This document shows positions 19,453-28,079 of a DNA stretch of 64,000 nucleotides, one piece after another. Below the pieces are notes generated by a model, which was given only the letters and a program-made list of their open reading frames with translations, was not told the origin of the DNA and did not search any database. The DNA comes from Sphingomonas sp. Ag1 (GTDB taxonomy: Bacteria > Pseudomonadota > Alphaproteobacteria > Sphingomonadales > Sphingomonadaceae). The stretch is from contig NZ_LAZX01000094.1 in assembly GCF_000980895.1 (NCBI RefSeq), positions 930,001 to 994,000 of the forward strand. Direction: 5' to 3'. Numbering within the stretch: the first letter of the stretch is position 1; every line of letters begins with the position of its first letter. The position numbers and the translations under genes are program-made.

Positions 19453-19490
19453 CAATCCCGCACGCTCGCATCGCCGAGCGTACGGGATTG
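19453..19490 (+). terminator. Hairpin downstream of catalase gene
   Basis: Arms CAATCCCG..CGCTCG (19453-19468) and CGAGCG..CGGGATTG (19475-19490) pair, with one mismatch inside. There is no T-tract after it, so it may protect the 3' end or act as a factor-dependent terminator. Confidence 0.5.
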
Positions 19491-19649
19491 GGAAGGGCAG
19501 CCCCTCCCATTCCCCTGCACATCGGTGATCACGACGAGCAGAGCTTCTCACAAACGCTGCGCCCGATATCAGGCAGACGCGTTGCAAGGGATGTGGATTG
19601 CGGCCACTCCAGCCGGGCGCCGACGGTCGGCGCAATTACGGGAAGAGTC

Positions 19650-20387
19650 GTGTTCCAGCTGGACGGCAAGGTCGCATTGGTGACGGGCGCAAGCGGCGGA
19701 CTGGGCGCAGAGATCGCGCGCGGCCTCTGCTGGGCGGGCGCCCATGTCATCCTCCAAGGACGCAATCTGGATCGGCTTACCGCTCTAGGCGAGACATTGA
19801 CGACGCTGGGTGGATCGGCAGCCGTTGCGGCGGTAGACCTTCGCGCGGATGATGCGGCCTCGACGCTGCTCGCTCACCACGGCGCGGTCGATATTTTGGT
19901 CAACAATGCCGGCCAGCGCGACCGCCGCGCGCTGCAGATGATCGATCGGGCGTCGGTCAGAGATTTGCTTGAGACAAATCTCGTCGCCCCCTTCGACCTC
20001 GCCCGTCGCTTCAGCGCCGGGATGCAACCCGGCGGACGCATCATCAACATCAGTTCAATCGCCGGCCAAATCGCCCGGTCCGGCGACGCCGCCTACACCA
20101 TGTCGAAAGGTGGTCTGGAGGCACTGACACGTGCGCTCGCCGCCGAACTCGGCCCCGCCCAGATCACCGTCAACGCAGTCGCGCCCGGCTATTTCGCCAC
20201 CGAAGCCAATGTGGCCATGATTGCCGATCCAGCCATTGCCGAACATCTCCAGCGCCGCACATCGCTGGGCCGTTGGGGCCGCCCGGAAGAGGTTGTGGGC
20301 GCCGTCCTCTTCTTCGCCTCGCCAGCCGCATCCTATGTGACCGGACAAGTCCTGGCCGTCGACGGGGGCTATCTAGCGCACTTTTGA
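19650..20387 (+). CDS. SDR family oxidoreductase
   Basis: 245 residues from the GTG at 19650, chosen because GGAAGAG lies at 19641-19647 and FQLDGKVALVTG is the usual SDR N-terminus. The frame continues open upstream to 19434 but encodes nothing recognisable. It shows GASGGLG, NNAG, the catalytic Ser in INISS and YTMSKGG, and ends with the DGGY motif. It resembles gluconate 5-dehydrogenase or FabG-like reductases; the substrate is unknown. It is the last chromosomal gene before the integrated island. Confidence 0.85.
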   Translation: MFQLDGKVALVTGASGGLGAEIARGLCWAGAHVILQGRNLDRLTALGETLTTLGGSAAVAAVDLRADDAASTLLAHHGAVDILVNNAGQRDRRALQMIDRASVRDLLETNLVAPFDLARRFSAGMQPGGRIINISSIAGQIARSGDAAYTMSKGGLEALTRALAAELGPAQITVNAVAPGYFATEANVAMIADPAIAEHLQRRTSLGRWGRPEEVVGAVLFFASPAASYVTGQVLAVDGGYLAHF

Positions 20388-20444
20388 GAGGAAAGTTTTG
20401 CCCGAGCCTGTGGCATTCACTGCCGAAACATCGGCAAGGGAAGC

Positions 20445-20491
20445 TGGCGCACCCGACAGGATTCGAACCTGTGGCCTCTGCCTTCGGAGGG
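20445..20491. repeat. Distal attachment-site copy (tRNA-Arg 3' fragment)
   Basis: 47 bp identical to 29388-29434, the anticodon-loop-to-CCA part of tRNA-Arg(CCG). Beyond 20491 the sequence diverges from the tRNA (no D-arm or 5' acceptor), so this is a truncated duplicate. It marks the far end of the island. Confidence 0.93.
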
Positions 20492-20923
20492 GAGGCGCGG
20501 GAAAGCACAAAACTTAAGCTACTGACAGCGCTTGGTTTCGATCACTCCTACGTTCCTGATACCGCAACCCGTAGCCGTTCTTCAAGATCACTCTTGTGCT
20601 AGCTTTTGCGTCACATGCCCTGAACCTATCGACACGATGTAGCGGACCATTGATGGGCGAGTGACCCGACGAGCTCCCTCCCGCTCCGGCACCCCCCCCT
20701 TTTCCTAAGTCACTGCTCACGTAACATCAATGACTGCCCTTTAGAGGGCGCACCAACACCCCACCCAACAAACTAAAAACCTGCGTTGAAATCCTTCTGC
20801 GGTACAGCAGTGCTAGCAAACGACTCCTTGCATATATCCATGGCGTTGCCCCTGCCCCTCCATCCTAAACTAGAAGTCTTAAGCACTGCCGTGTCAACGA
20901 AACCGGCCCTACATCGATAGTTC
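20492..20923. other. Island end, no gene seen
   Basis: Just inside the distal attachment site. Short open frames exist but have no recognisable content or ribosome binding site. The stretch is mixed in composition with a C9 run and T-run near 20694-20704. It probably holds the terminator of the NACHT gene and recombination-site flanks. Confidence 0.4.
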
Positions 20924-22741
20924 CTAGCTGTTGTCATCGCCAAACAGATTATCTGCAAAGGAGTCCCTTGACTCAACACGCTTTATTATGTCACGTCTGC
21001 ATCTATCTACAGTATTAATCAAATAGACGGCAACATCGTATAAACCCGTCTTCTTAGCGGTCTCAAGAGTTATTGCAGAACCCGGTATCCGATACGCCAT
21101 GTTGTTGTCATTTCGCAATTCGTCTTTCTCTTTTCGTTCAACGGTTTCAACCGGCAGGCCTTCTTCTTTACTTAATTGAAGATAGCTCTGATAGCACTTA
21201 GCTAAAGATGCAAAGTCTTGCAGCCACCACATGTAATGTTCGTTAACCGGGTACATATAGTCTAAAACCGAAGTTTTACGGAATAACTCACTTTCCGGAA
21301 CGCCTAAGTATATAACGTCTCCCGACGCGTCGATTCCAAACTCCATGCCCACCCAGTAGTTTTGGAATACCGCAATGACTCTATCTTCTATATCACTACC
21401 AGAAATAGCTTTATGTAGCTCATTGATCGCGTCGTACGACCATTCCTTCTCGATGCGATCTCGATCCATCCCCATAAGCATCGGAAGAACGTTTTCTCGT
21501 GATCCCGACCTATTTCGCTGCAAGAAAAGTCTGACCACGGAGAACGGAGAGTCTCGCAGATATACGGCGGTAAAATACTCCTGAAAAGAGCGGTGAACAA
21601 AGCTGTACTCCAAGTTTTCATACTGCATAACGCAAATACTAAGAGTTAGATCGTCTATCACTTTGCTTGCACTTGCCGTTAGGGATGTTGCTCTAAGACT
21701 TTTTAAGATATAGCCTTCTATGTCGGAGCGCGAAAACTCAAAACGCCTAGCTGAATATGTAGCGGCACAGAAAGCTGCAAAAAGCCTTTTGAAATCCTCT
21801 TCTGCAAGTCCGCTAGAAAGCGGCCTCCTGAATTGAGATTTTGTTACATCATGTTCTCTTATCAATGTCTCAAAGGCGTTTGAATAGAAAACGTACATCT
21901 TATCGGGAACGTCAGCGTACGTCTCATATGTCAGCAACATGAGTATCGCAAGAAGCGGGGTTTGCACAAAGCTTCTGTCTCTATTCGAGTAAAGCTTTGG
22001 TATAGCGTTGTCTATAAACTTTTTCTTTAATGTCTCATTGTATTCAAGTTTGTTTATCAACTTCACCGTAAGCTCTTGCGTCATAGGCGCGATGTCTACA
22101 ACGGTAAACTGTTCCCACGAAAGAAAGCTGCGCTCACTTCTACCTGATACTATTAAGGGTGTTCCCGGATTATCATAGGCAAAGCGTAAGATTGCGCCTT
22201 CAACCTTCTCCCTTATGTCTGGCTGAATTTCGTCAAAGCCGTCCAGAAGGACACTAAAAACACCTTCCGATATGGCCTTCTTAAAATCATCGTAGTTCAA
22301 AGAGCTTTTCGAACCAGAATATGCGGCGTGAAGAGCGGCTACAATGTCCATGGCATGGGCAGAGTCGATCTTGCGCAATTCCAAAAAGAGTGGAGCAAAC
22401 TCCGAGTTTTTATCTATGTGGTGAAGACACATATATTTGAGAAGAACGCTTTTCCCCAAACCTGCGGAACCCCTAAGCACCAGTCTAGTTCTATTATGGA
22501 ACTCACTATATATTTTATCTAGGCCAAAGCTTTCTTCTTCGAAGACAATAACTGGCTCAACAAAAACGCTTCTTAGCGGAGCGGACTTCTGTCGGTACAG
22601 AAGGTTCTTGATCTCGGATACTCGCCGTATGGTGGCTATAAGCTCGGGCTGAAGCGCTCGAAACATTTCGGCACGCTGTCTCTTAACCGCATCGCCTCCT
22701 AGCTTGGCGAATTTGTCTAGAAACTTTTCAAGTTGTGCCAC
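20924..22741 (-). CDS. NACHT-domain NTPase, NLR-like, candidate antiphage protein
   Basis: 605 residues. A short N-terminal region (1-70) has no recognised effector fold. The NACHT NTPase follows: Walker A GSAGLGKS (91-98), Walker B VLLDGFDE (164-171), then VSGRSE as sensor-like motif. The helical half ends with FVHRSFQEYFTAVYL (381-395), a hallmark of NACHT proteins. The last 200 residues are unassigned, with many aromatic residues, and would be the sensing part. Bacterial NACHT proteins are known to protect against phages, but this one has no visible toxin or nuclease domain. The start is GTG with GGAG upstream. Its strikingly low G+C suggests recent transfer. It is divergent from the recombinase. 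Confidence 0.9.
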   Translation of the reverse strand: MAQLEKFLDKFAKLGGDAVKRQRAEMFRALQPELIATIRRVSEIKNLLYRQKSAPLRSVFVEPVIVFEEESFGLDKIYSEFHNRTRLVLRGSAGLGKSVLLKYMCLHHIDKNSEFAPLFLELRKIDSAHAMDIVAALHAAYSGSKSSLNYDDFKKAISEGVFSVLLDGFDEIQPDIREKVEGAILRFAYDNPGTPLIVSGRSERSFLSWEQFTVVDIAPMTQELTVKLINKLEYNETLKKKFIDNAIPKLYSNRDRSFVQTPLLAILMLLTYETYADVPDKMYVFYSNAFETLIREHDVTKSQFRRPLSSGLAEEDFKRLFAAFCAATYSARRFEFSRSDIEGYILKSLRATSLTASASKVIDDLTLSICVMQYENLEYSFVHRSFQEYFTAVYLRDSPFSVVRLFLQRNRSGSRENVLPMLMGMDRDRIEKEWSYDAINELHKAISGSDIEDRVIAVFQNYWVGMEFGIDASGDVIYLGVPESELFRKTSVLDYMYPVNEHYMWWLQDFASLAKCYQSYLQLSKEEGLPVETVERKEKDELRNDNNMAYRIPGSAITLETAKKTGLYDVAVYLINTVDRCRRDIIKRVESRDSFADNLFGDDNS

Positions 22742-22887
22742 TATCGCGCTCCGTTGAGGTCTATGCGCCGCTATATACCCGACGAGTTTTACGTATGCGC
22801 GCTTATGGGTCTCTGTTGCAACGTAGCGGAGGTGACGAGACAGAAGTTGTACGTTCTGCGCTAGGTTATATCGGCGGTGGCGGATCG

Positions 22888-22949
22888 GCTCATAAGATAT
22901 GTTGACTCGTTAAGTGCTAGGCTCATTAATGGAGACATATCTTATGAGC
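22888..22949. repeat. 15-bp inverted repeat upstream of recombinase
   Basis: GCTCATAAGATATGT (22888-22902) and its exact reverse complement (22935-22949) are 32 bp apart. A second pair, GACTCG (22904-22909) and CGAGTC (22949-22954), adds to the symmetry. It lies in the 221-bp divergent region between the NACHT and recombinase genes, ending 13 bp before the recombinase ATG. It could be a resolvase recombination site, an operator or an invertible-segment boundary. Confidence 0.85.
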
Positions 22950-22962
22950 GAGTCGCTGATCT

Positions 22963-23541
22963 ATGAGCCGCCTAGCCTACTTCCGTGTTTCCACTTCTGA
23001 TCAGAGCATCGAAGCACAGCGCAACGCGCTTGGCGGTTCTTTCGACAAGGAGTTTGCAGACGAAGGGGTAAGCGGTAGCGTCCTTGCTGCCGATCGTCCT
23101 GGCTTCGCCTCATTGCTTACGTATGCCCGCGAGGGCGACACCCTCTGCATTTATTCGATCGATCGCCTTGGGCGTGATGCGCTGGATGTACAGGCAACGG
23201 TTCGCCGCTTGTTAGAGAAGGGCGTCACGGTTGACGTGCGGGGGCTTGGCCCTATCGGCAAAGGTGTTGGCGAATTGATCGTCGCGGTTCTTGCGCAAAT
23301 CGCCGACATGGAGCGCCAGAGGATCAAGGAGCGCTGCGATGCTGGTCGCGCCGCTGCCCGGGCCTCGCTAATTGCGACCGGCAGGACGCATAAGGGAAAG
23401 GTAAGCCTTGGTAGGCCGATGGCGGCGGATCGTGATGAGGTCGTCGCATGGCGGAAGGTGAACGATGCCAGCATCGCCGAGACAGCGGCGCAGTTCGGAC
23501 TGTCGACCGCCACCGTGAAGCGTTATTGCTCGCCCGATTGA
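22963..23541 (+). CDS. Serine recombinase (resolvase/invertase)
   Basis: 192 residues. The resolvase N-terminal domain has catalytic Ser10 in YFRVSTSDQS, with IYSIDRLGRDALD and the E-helix region VAVLAQIADMERQRIKER. The C-terminal HTH (ETAAQFGLSTATVKRYC) binds DNA. The length is that of small resolvases such as Tn3-type or Gin-like invertases, not large serine integrases. In the island it may resolve dimers or invert a segment. The symmetrical sites on either side of the gene are its likely targets. Confidence 0.93.
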   Translation: MSRLAYFRVSTSDQSIEAQRNALGGSFDKEFADEGVSGSVLAADRPGFASLLTYAREGDTLCIYSIDRLGRDALDVQATVRRLLEKGVTVDVRGLGPIGKGVGELIVAVLAQIADMERQRIKERCDAGRAAARASLIATGRTHKGKVSLGRPMAADRDEVVAWRKVNDASIAETAAQFGLSTATVKRYCSPD

Positions 23542-23576
23542 GCCTTCGAGGCCTTGCGAAAAACCTGTAATTTTGA

Positions 23577-23644
23577 GCGCCACAGCGTAGATCGCTGGCT
23601 AGGTACCCGAGACACCTTAAACCTTCCGATCGCGGCTGTGGCGC
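23577..23644. repeat. 10-bp inverted repeat downstream of recombinase
   Basis: GCGCCACAGC (23577-23586) and GCTGTGGCGC (23635-23644) are perfect inverse copies with 48 bp between them, beginning 35 bp after the recombinase stop. This is too widely spaced for a terminator. It could be an accessory recombination site. Confidence 0.6.
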
Positions 23645-23683
23645 GCATTTTGACAGGCTTTCCCTGCAAAAATCGGATGGTTT

Positions 23684-23914
23684 TTACCGGTTGACCCTAC
23701 GCGCTTCGGCAGCGTCTAGCTTTTCCGCAATCGCGTTGATTGCCGCCTTATCGATTACGCCGTTCTTCCGACAGTGGCGCGGCATCGGTCGGAATGGGTG
23801 GAGGTTGCAATCAACAGATACGCAAAGGGCAACCTGCTCCTTGGCGGTGCCCGATGAAAATGGATCGTATCCGCAGCCAGAACAATGGGCATCCATAGCT
23901 TGTTTTCTAGTCAT
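23684..23914 (-). CDS. Small Cys-rich phage-type protein
   Basis: 76 residues starting MTRKQAMDAHCSGCGYDP. Cysteines at CSGC, LCVSVDC and RHC plus HPFRPMP match a small zinc-ribbon-like protein that I recall from tailed phages and prophages of Proteobacteria (typical form: RKQAI, CxxC, AC..xxC.L.P.RP). Its function is unknown; a small nucleic-acid-binding protein is likely. It supports phage ancestry of the island. Confidence 0.7.
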   Translation of the reverse strand: MTRKQAMDAHCSGCGYDPFSSGTAKEQVALCVSVDCNLHPFRPMPRHCRKNGVIDKAAINAIAEKLDAAEARRVNR

Positions 23915-24925
23915 ATTCGTTTATTTCTTCGTCTAAGTTCTCCGATCTACTTATAGTCCGAGCCTCATTGCCGAACTTTCATTAGAATGGTACGTGGCAA
24001 GTATCACATAGACCGCTATTTGCCAAGCGCTAGTCGGTCACTAATTCATAGCATATCGCAGCAGTAAATCAGGGCAGCGCGTGCCGAAGGCGCTTCCTTC
24101 GACGCCATGGCGGCTAAATACGGCGTCTCGCGCGCGGCGATCAGCGGATAAAGATATGCGCTGCTTGATCTGTCCTAAGAAGCCCATAGCGCATCTACGC
24201 CACTATGGCGGCCATCTACTCAAGGGCTCGTATCATGCGGGTGATGAGCGCAGGCCTCGCCAGTGATGGAGGTATTTGATCCGCATCCCCTACTGCGCAT
24301 GTGCACTGCCTAAATCGCCAGGCATCCCGATCTAAGGACCGTCGAGGCGTGTGCTTATTGCTGTCCATCGTACAGGCGTTGAAGGTCGACCCGGCAGCTA
24401 TGATCGAGGGTGTTCCGCCTGCAAAAAGCCGAACTCCTAGAAGGAGGCGAGTAGCGGACAACGGAGCCAAGTCTCTGCCGACCCATTTCTAACCGCAGCC
24501 TCACACCACCCGCAGGATGTGGCTGTCATCGATTGTGACGCCGTTCCATGCGGCAATCGGTGGCGCCACCAACGTACCCCGCTTGCTGGATGCATGGTAC
24601 CAGATGGCGATACCGATCCGCTGGGGCAGCGAGCGCATCAGGCTGGTGGCAATCGCCGCACCCGCGTTGCCGAGGCGCTGCCGCAAGGGATGCTAATGCG
24701 CTCTCTCAACGATCCTTATGCTTCTACGTCGAGCCTAGACAGCGCCTTGGTGGGCGATCTTACCATCAACCGGGTTGGCGGGGATTATATCGGCAAACCC
24801 TGATGCGCATCACAGGTGCAAAGAGCGATCTATCGTGCTGGCAGTTGCAGTGCGGTTAAGCCTGGCGCGCGCTTTCCCCGCGTCATCCTGTAAGCAAAGC
24901 TACTCGGCGGCGGCGACGTGCGGCG
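23915..24925. pseudogene. Decayed segment with HTH remnants
   Basis: About 1 kb without a convincing intact gene. A fragment near 24077-24151 reads RAEGASFDAMAAKYGVSRAAISG followed by a stop, an HTH-like end with an in-frame stop just upstream. At 24361-24420 the + strand reads LSIVQALKVDPAAMIEGV, the usual end of an XRE repressor, but the upstream HTH is not intact. A 60-codon open frame on the minus strand (24501-24686, TTG start) ends ILRVV and is unsupported. I read this as debris of phage regulators. Confidence 0.5.
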
Positions 24926-25270
24926 CTATTCTGCATCCAAACAGCGCTGAACCGGCACCTTCCATTTGAGACCGTTGTAGATCGTCACCTTCGTGACGGC
25001 CCCCACTCGTTTGAGGCCGAACGCTACAGGCTCCGATCCCCGATTAGCGTAGTATATGAGTGTTTCGTCCGGTCGATCTGGTCGCCGATAGACAACGGGC
25101 GCGAACGTCGCGTCTACATTGAGCACGATGCACTCTTCTGCATCAAACAGGGAACGCGGCCCTTCGATGAAGCCCTCCGGGCTCTTCATGCGGTTTGCCA
25201 AATCATAGGCGCCGCCTCCACTTGCCGCTATAGCCGCTCCACTCAAAGCGAACGCAACCTTCATCTTCAT
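24926..25270 (-). CDS. Small secreted protein, function unknown
   Basis: 114 residues from the ATG at 25270, favoured because GGGGAAAG precedes it and a signal peptide (MKMKVAFALSGAAIAASGGGA) follows. The open frame extends to 25456 without sense. The mature part contains FDAEECIVLNVDATFAPVVYRRPDRPDETLIYY and ends KWKVPVQRCLDAE. It has two Cys, possibly one disulfide, in a beta-rich protein. No family is recognised. It is an odd cargo for a mobile island. Confidence 0.65.
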   Translation of the reverse strand: MKMKVAFALSGAAIAASGGGAYDLANRMKSPEGFIEGPRSLFDAEECIVLNVDATFAPVVYRRPDRPDETLIYYANRGSEPVAFGLKRVGAVTKVTIYNGLKWKVPVQRCLDAE

Positions 25271-25475
25271 GGCTTTCCCCAGCTTACTACGTTCCAGAGC
25301 AAGATCGCGCGTGCGCTCACTGATTCCGGATACTCTCCAATGTGTTGCAAAGCGATACCGCGCCGACGCGCGGCGCATTTCCGAAGCGAAGTCGTTCGGA
25401 GCCCCCACTACGGTGAGCCTTTGCCGCCGCCTTGGCTTCGGCAACCGACTTACCATTCCATCTCTTGGCTGCGGG

Positions 25476-26006
25476 CTATTCGGCGCCGCCGCGAAGGTGA
25501 GCCACGGCAGCCGCCTTTGCGTCGGCGGCGCTCTTCCGCTTCTTGCCTATAGGCTTAGCGGCGGCGGCAGCTTCGTTCCAAACCATTTGCCCCGGTTTGC
25601 GCCCTAGCCCCAGCTTCTTCGCCACTTTGCGGCGCGCCTCGGAGTAAGCTGGCGCTACCAGCGGATAGGAGTCCTTCAAGCCGTAGCGTTGACGGTACTC
25701 GGCTGGCGTAAGCCCGTGGGCAGCAAGGTGCCGCTTGAGCGCCTTGTAATGTCCACCATCAAGCAAACTGATAATGAAGTTCGGATCAGCCAGCGACTTC
25801 CGCACGCTAACAGCAGGCGTGTATTCCACTCCGGGTTCTTGGTCGCTCGCATCAACGACAGGTGTTATTAGTGCGCCAAGGGCATCATGCACCGTCTTCA
25901 AGAACGTCGGTATGTCGTCCACGTCGGCGCGCGTGTTGGGATTAGACAGCCATGCAACGGTAACATCGGTTGCGAGTTCGACGTGGCTGGTGGTTTCGTT
26001 GCTCAT
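25476..26006 (-). CDS. MucR/Ros-family regulator lacking zinc Cys
   Basis: 176 residues from the ATG at 26006 with AGAGGG upstream. The frame extends to 26030. The C-terminal half is a MucR/Ros DNA-binding domain: FIISLLDGGHYKALKRHLAAHGLTP with AEYRQRYGL, YPLVAPAY and KKLGLGRKPGQ. The two Cys of the C2H2 zinc finger are replaced (Ser and Asp), while KRHLAAH keeps the His positions. Zinc-free Ros homologues are known in Mesorhizobium. The Ala/Lys-rich tail may act in DNA binding. It probably controls island genes; AT-rich sites near 28080-28135 are possible targets. Confidence 0.85.
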   Translation of the reverse strand: MSNETTSHVELATDVTVAWLSNPNTRADVDDIPTFLKTVHDALGALITPVVDASDQEPGVEYTPAVSVRKSLADPNFIISLLDGGHYKALKRHLAAHGLTPAEYRQRYGLKDSYPLVAPAYSEARRKVAKKLGLGRKPGQMVWNEAAAAAKPIGKKRKSAADAKAAAVAHLRGGAE

Positions 26007-26047
26007 GCAGAACCCTCTACCTTGAAACATGCTCTAGATTGCGTTTT

Positions 26048-26123
26048 GAAGCCCGTACAACGCGAAGTACGCCCTTTTGCTAGCTGGGTAGCCTACGGTG
26101 GTCGTGCGCGCTCTACGGGCTTC
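26048..26123. repeat. 10-bp inverted repeat between island genes
   Basis: GAAGCCCGTA (26048-26057) and TACGGGCTTC (26114-26123) are perfect inverse copies 56 bp apart. They lie between the helicase-like gene and the MucR-like gene, upstream of the latter. An operator or an RNA hairpin are both possible. Confidence 0.55.
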
Positions 26124-26131
26124 TAAAGACA

Positions 26132-27937
26132 TTATAGGGGCAGATTTATCTGCCGACTTGAACTATCATCAGTTCGCCGCAGGGCAACAACCTTGCCGTC
26201 ACGGCCTCTATAGAAGTGTCTAGTATTCCATTCTATACCTAGAGAGTGAAGCTTTTCTCTTACTTCCAGCTTTTTCAATGCACGCGAAATGAAGCTTTTG
26301 TCGACGCCGGCTTCTTTCGTTACTAGTCCCTTCCGGATCTTTCCCGTAGAAGAGGCCGACAGAAGTCTACTGATTGCATCTACCATCCTTTGCTCTCCGG
26401 TAGATAGTGCTGGGGGATCACACCATATTTTGACCGTACACCCCGGAAATACCTTCTCGATATCAGCAGGAGTGATGTACTCTGGCACAACTACATATGC
26501 TTCGCATTTACCACAGACACCTTTCTTGGCGTTCCTGGCATTGCTGCGCATCAATCCCTGCAACAGATTATGTTGATACTCCGACTTCAATAGCGACTTT
26601 GCGACCTTTTCGTCGGGTGCAATGCCGGTACATCCGGCAGCAGCGGATGCCAAAGCGTCTCTAGCCTGCCTGCCATAGTCATAAGCGCCAATCATTATGA
26701 CTCGCTCAATTGTATTATACTTGTTTGTAGCTAAATGCCCTCCCCAATGAAGGAACTCTAATTCTACATCATCGTGCCGTGATAAATGGTCTTTTGTAAG
26801 TTTAAACGTATCAAGGCGATCATCTGGCATCTTACTGATTTGCAACGTCGGTTCGTAGCGGTCTTCTTCTATTACCTTTGCTACCTCTCGAAAAATCGTT
26901 CGGCTCCTATCCGCATCCAAAAGAGCATCATTCCCGCTCCCGATACGCCACAGGTGAACTGTCAAACTGCTATAATCATTAGCCTTACTGGGCAGGCGCA
27001 CCAGATCACCGCAGGTATCTTCCCATATCGCGTAGGTGCCGCGAACCCTCCCCGACGCATCGAGGATGAATGCTGGTGCGAAGTCATCAGGCAGAGGGTC
27101 ACACGCTCCGACAAGGGCAAGAGAACTAGTACCGCCATAGGAGCCTAGCCGCAGGCTGATACCCCGAGCCTTCGCGATGGCCTCAAGAGTTCTTAATGCT
27201 TCTTTTGGTAGATAGCCCGGCTTGGCTATGCAAATAGCCCGCGCCGAGGATGTCATATCGCCGCTGACGGTGAACCTATCACCAGCCTTACCATTGATCG
27301 CAGATGCGGCAAGGCTGACCAAATCTTCTGCAAACCGGCGATAGGGAGGCCGCAAAATTGAGGCTACAAACTGCAAATCTAGAACCTTGATGGACAATGG
27401 CTCTGCCTTAACCAAGCCCTCATCCCAAATCCGCAAGGCTCTAGGCTTATCATCAAAGAAGAACTCTTCCAAATGCTCAAACGACGTCCCCTTGCACCGG
27501 GAGCGTATCATCTGATGAGTCGTTATTAGAACATGAGAACTACCGGTATTATATACACCATTTCCACACCTGTTGATATCGTCATCAGAAGTTAAGCAGG
27601 AATAAGGGATTTTCAGAGAATCCAATCTCCCAATGAAGGAGAGTATCTGATCCTTAGAACCAAAGGATATTAGGACCCCACTAGCAGGACTGTATCCCTC
27701 ATTCTTCCAAGCCTTCAAAAAGGATATAATAGACTCTGTTTTTCCACATCCGGGATCAAGAGAGGAAAGATAGTATTTCCTTTCCAAAGCACCATGCATG
27801 GCCTTGGAATAAGCCTCCATCAGTTCTTCGATGGAATCTTGGGTTTCACTATCCTGGAATATTCCAAATGAAGACATTGAAAAATTGAAATAAGCCAATG
27901 AGTCTTTCGATAAATCATGTATAGTAGTAGTTGTCAT
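26132..27937 (-). CDS. SF2 helicase-like protein with C-terminal winged helix
   Basis: 601 residues from the ATG at 27937 (AAGGAAAC upstream); an ATG at 27997 has no good RBS. The Walker A variant DPGCGKT (61-67), IWDEGL (170-175) as DExx box and LLQGLMRSNARN (458-469) as motif VI give a complete helicase core. CGKC (475-478) forms a possible zinc knuckle. Residues 515-570 (GLVTKEAGVDKSFISRALKKLEV) look like a winged HTH. The gene is low in G+C. It is a candidate replication initiator or helicase of the island; I cannot assign it to a named phage family. Confidence 0.8.
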   Translation of the reverse strand: MTTTTIHDLSKDSLAYFNFSMSSFGIFQDSETQDSIEELMEAYSKAMHGALERKYYLSSLDPGCGKTESIISFLKAWKNEGYSPASGVLISFGSKDQILSFIGRLDSLKIPYSCLTSDDDINRCGNGVYNTGSSHVLITTHQMIRSRCKGTSFEHLEEFFFDDKPRALRIWDEGLVKAEPLSIKVLDLQFVASILRPPYRRFAEDLVSLAASAINGKAGDRFTVSGDMTSSARAICIAKPGYLPKEALRTLEAIAKARGISLRLGSYGGTSSLALVGACDPLPDDFAPAFILDASGRVRGTYAIWEDTCGDLVRLPSKANDYSSLTVHLWRIGSGNDALLDADRSRTIFREVAKVIEEDRYEPTLQISKMPDDRLDTFKLTKDHLSRHDDVELEFLHWGGHLATNKYNTIERVIMIGAYDYGRQARDALASAAAGCTGIAPDEKVAKSLLKSEYQHNLLQGLMRSNARNAKKGVCGKCEAYVVVPEYITPADIEKVFPGCTVKIWCDPPALSTGEQRMVDAISRLLSASSTGKIRKGLVTKEAGVDKSFISRALKKLEVREKLHSLGIEWNTRHFYRGRDGKVVALRRTDDSSSRQINLPL

Positions 27938-28079
27938 ATTAGTTTCCTTGCTTGATAAAAGTTCTCCTTTCTCTCTAAGAGTATTATAGAGCGACATGCG
28001 AACTTTCGCCGCCAGACTTGGCGGCTGGCAACGATCTAGGCTCGAGATTTCGGAATGTCTATAGCGCCGGGGGCACTAG

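Noticed and set aside
20445..20491. Second functional tRNA-Arg
   Set aside because: Only the 3' 47 bases are present; the D arm and 5' acceptor are missing. It is an attachment-site duplicate.
24501..24686. 60-codon minus-strand frame ending ILRVV
   Set aside because: TTG start without RBS, stop just upstream in frame, and no homologue recognised. Kept only as part of the decayed segment.
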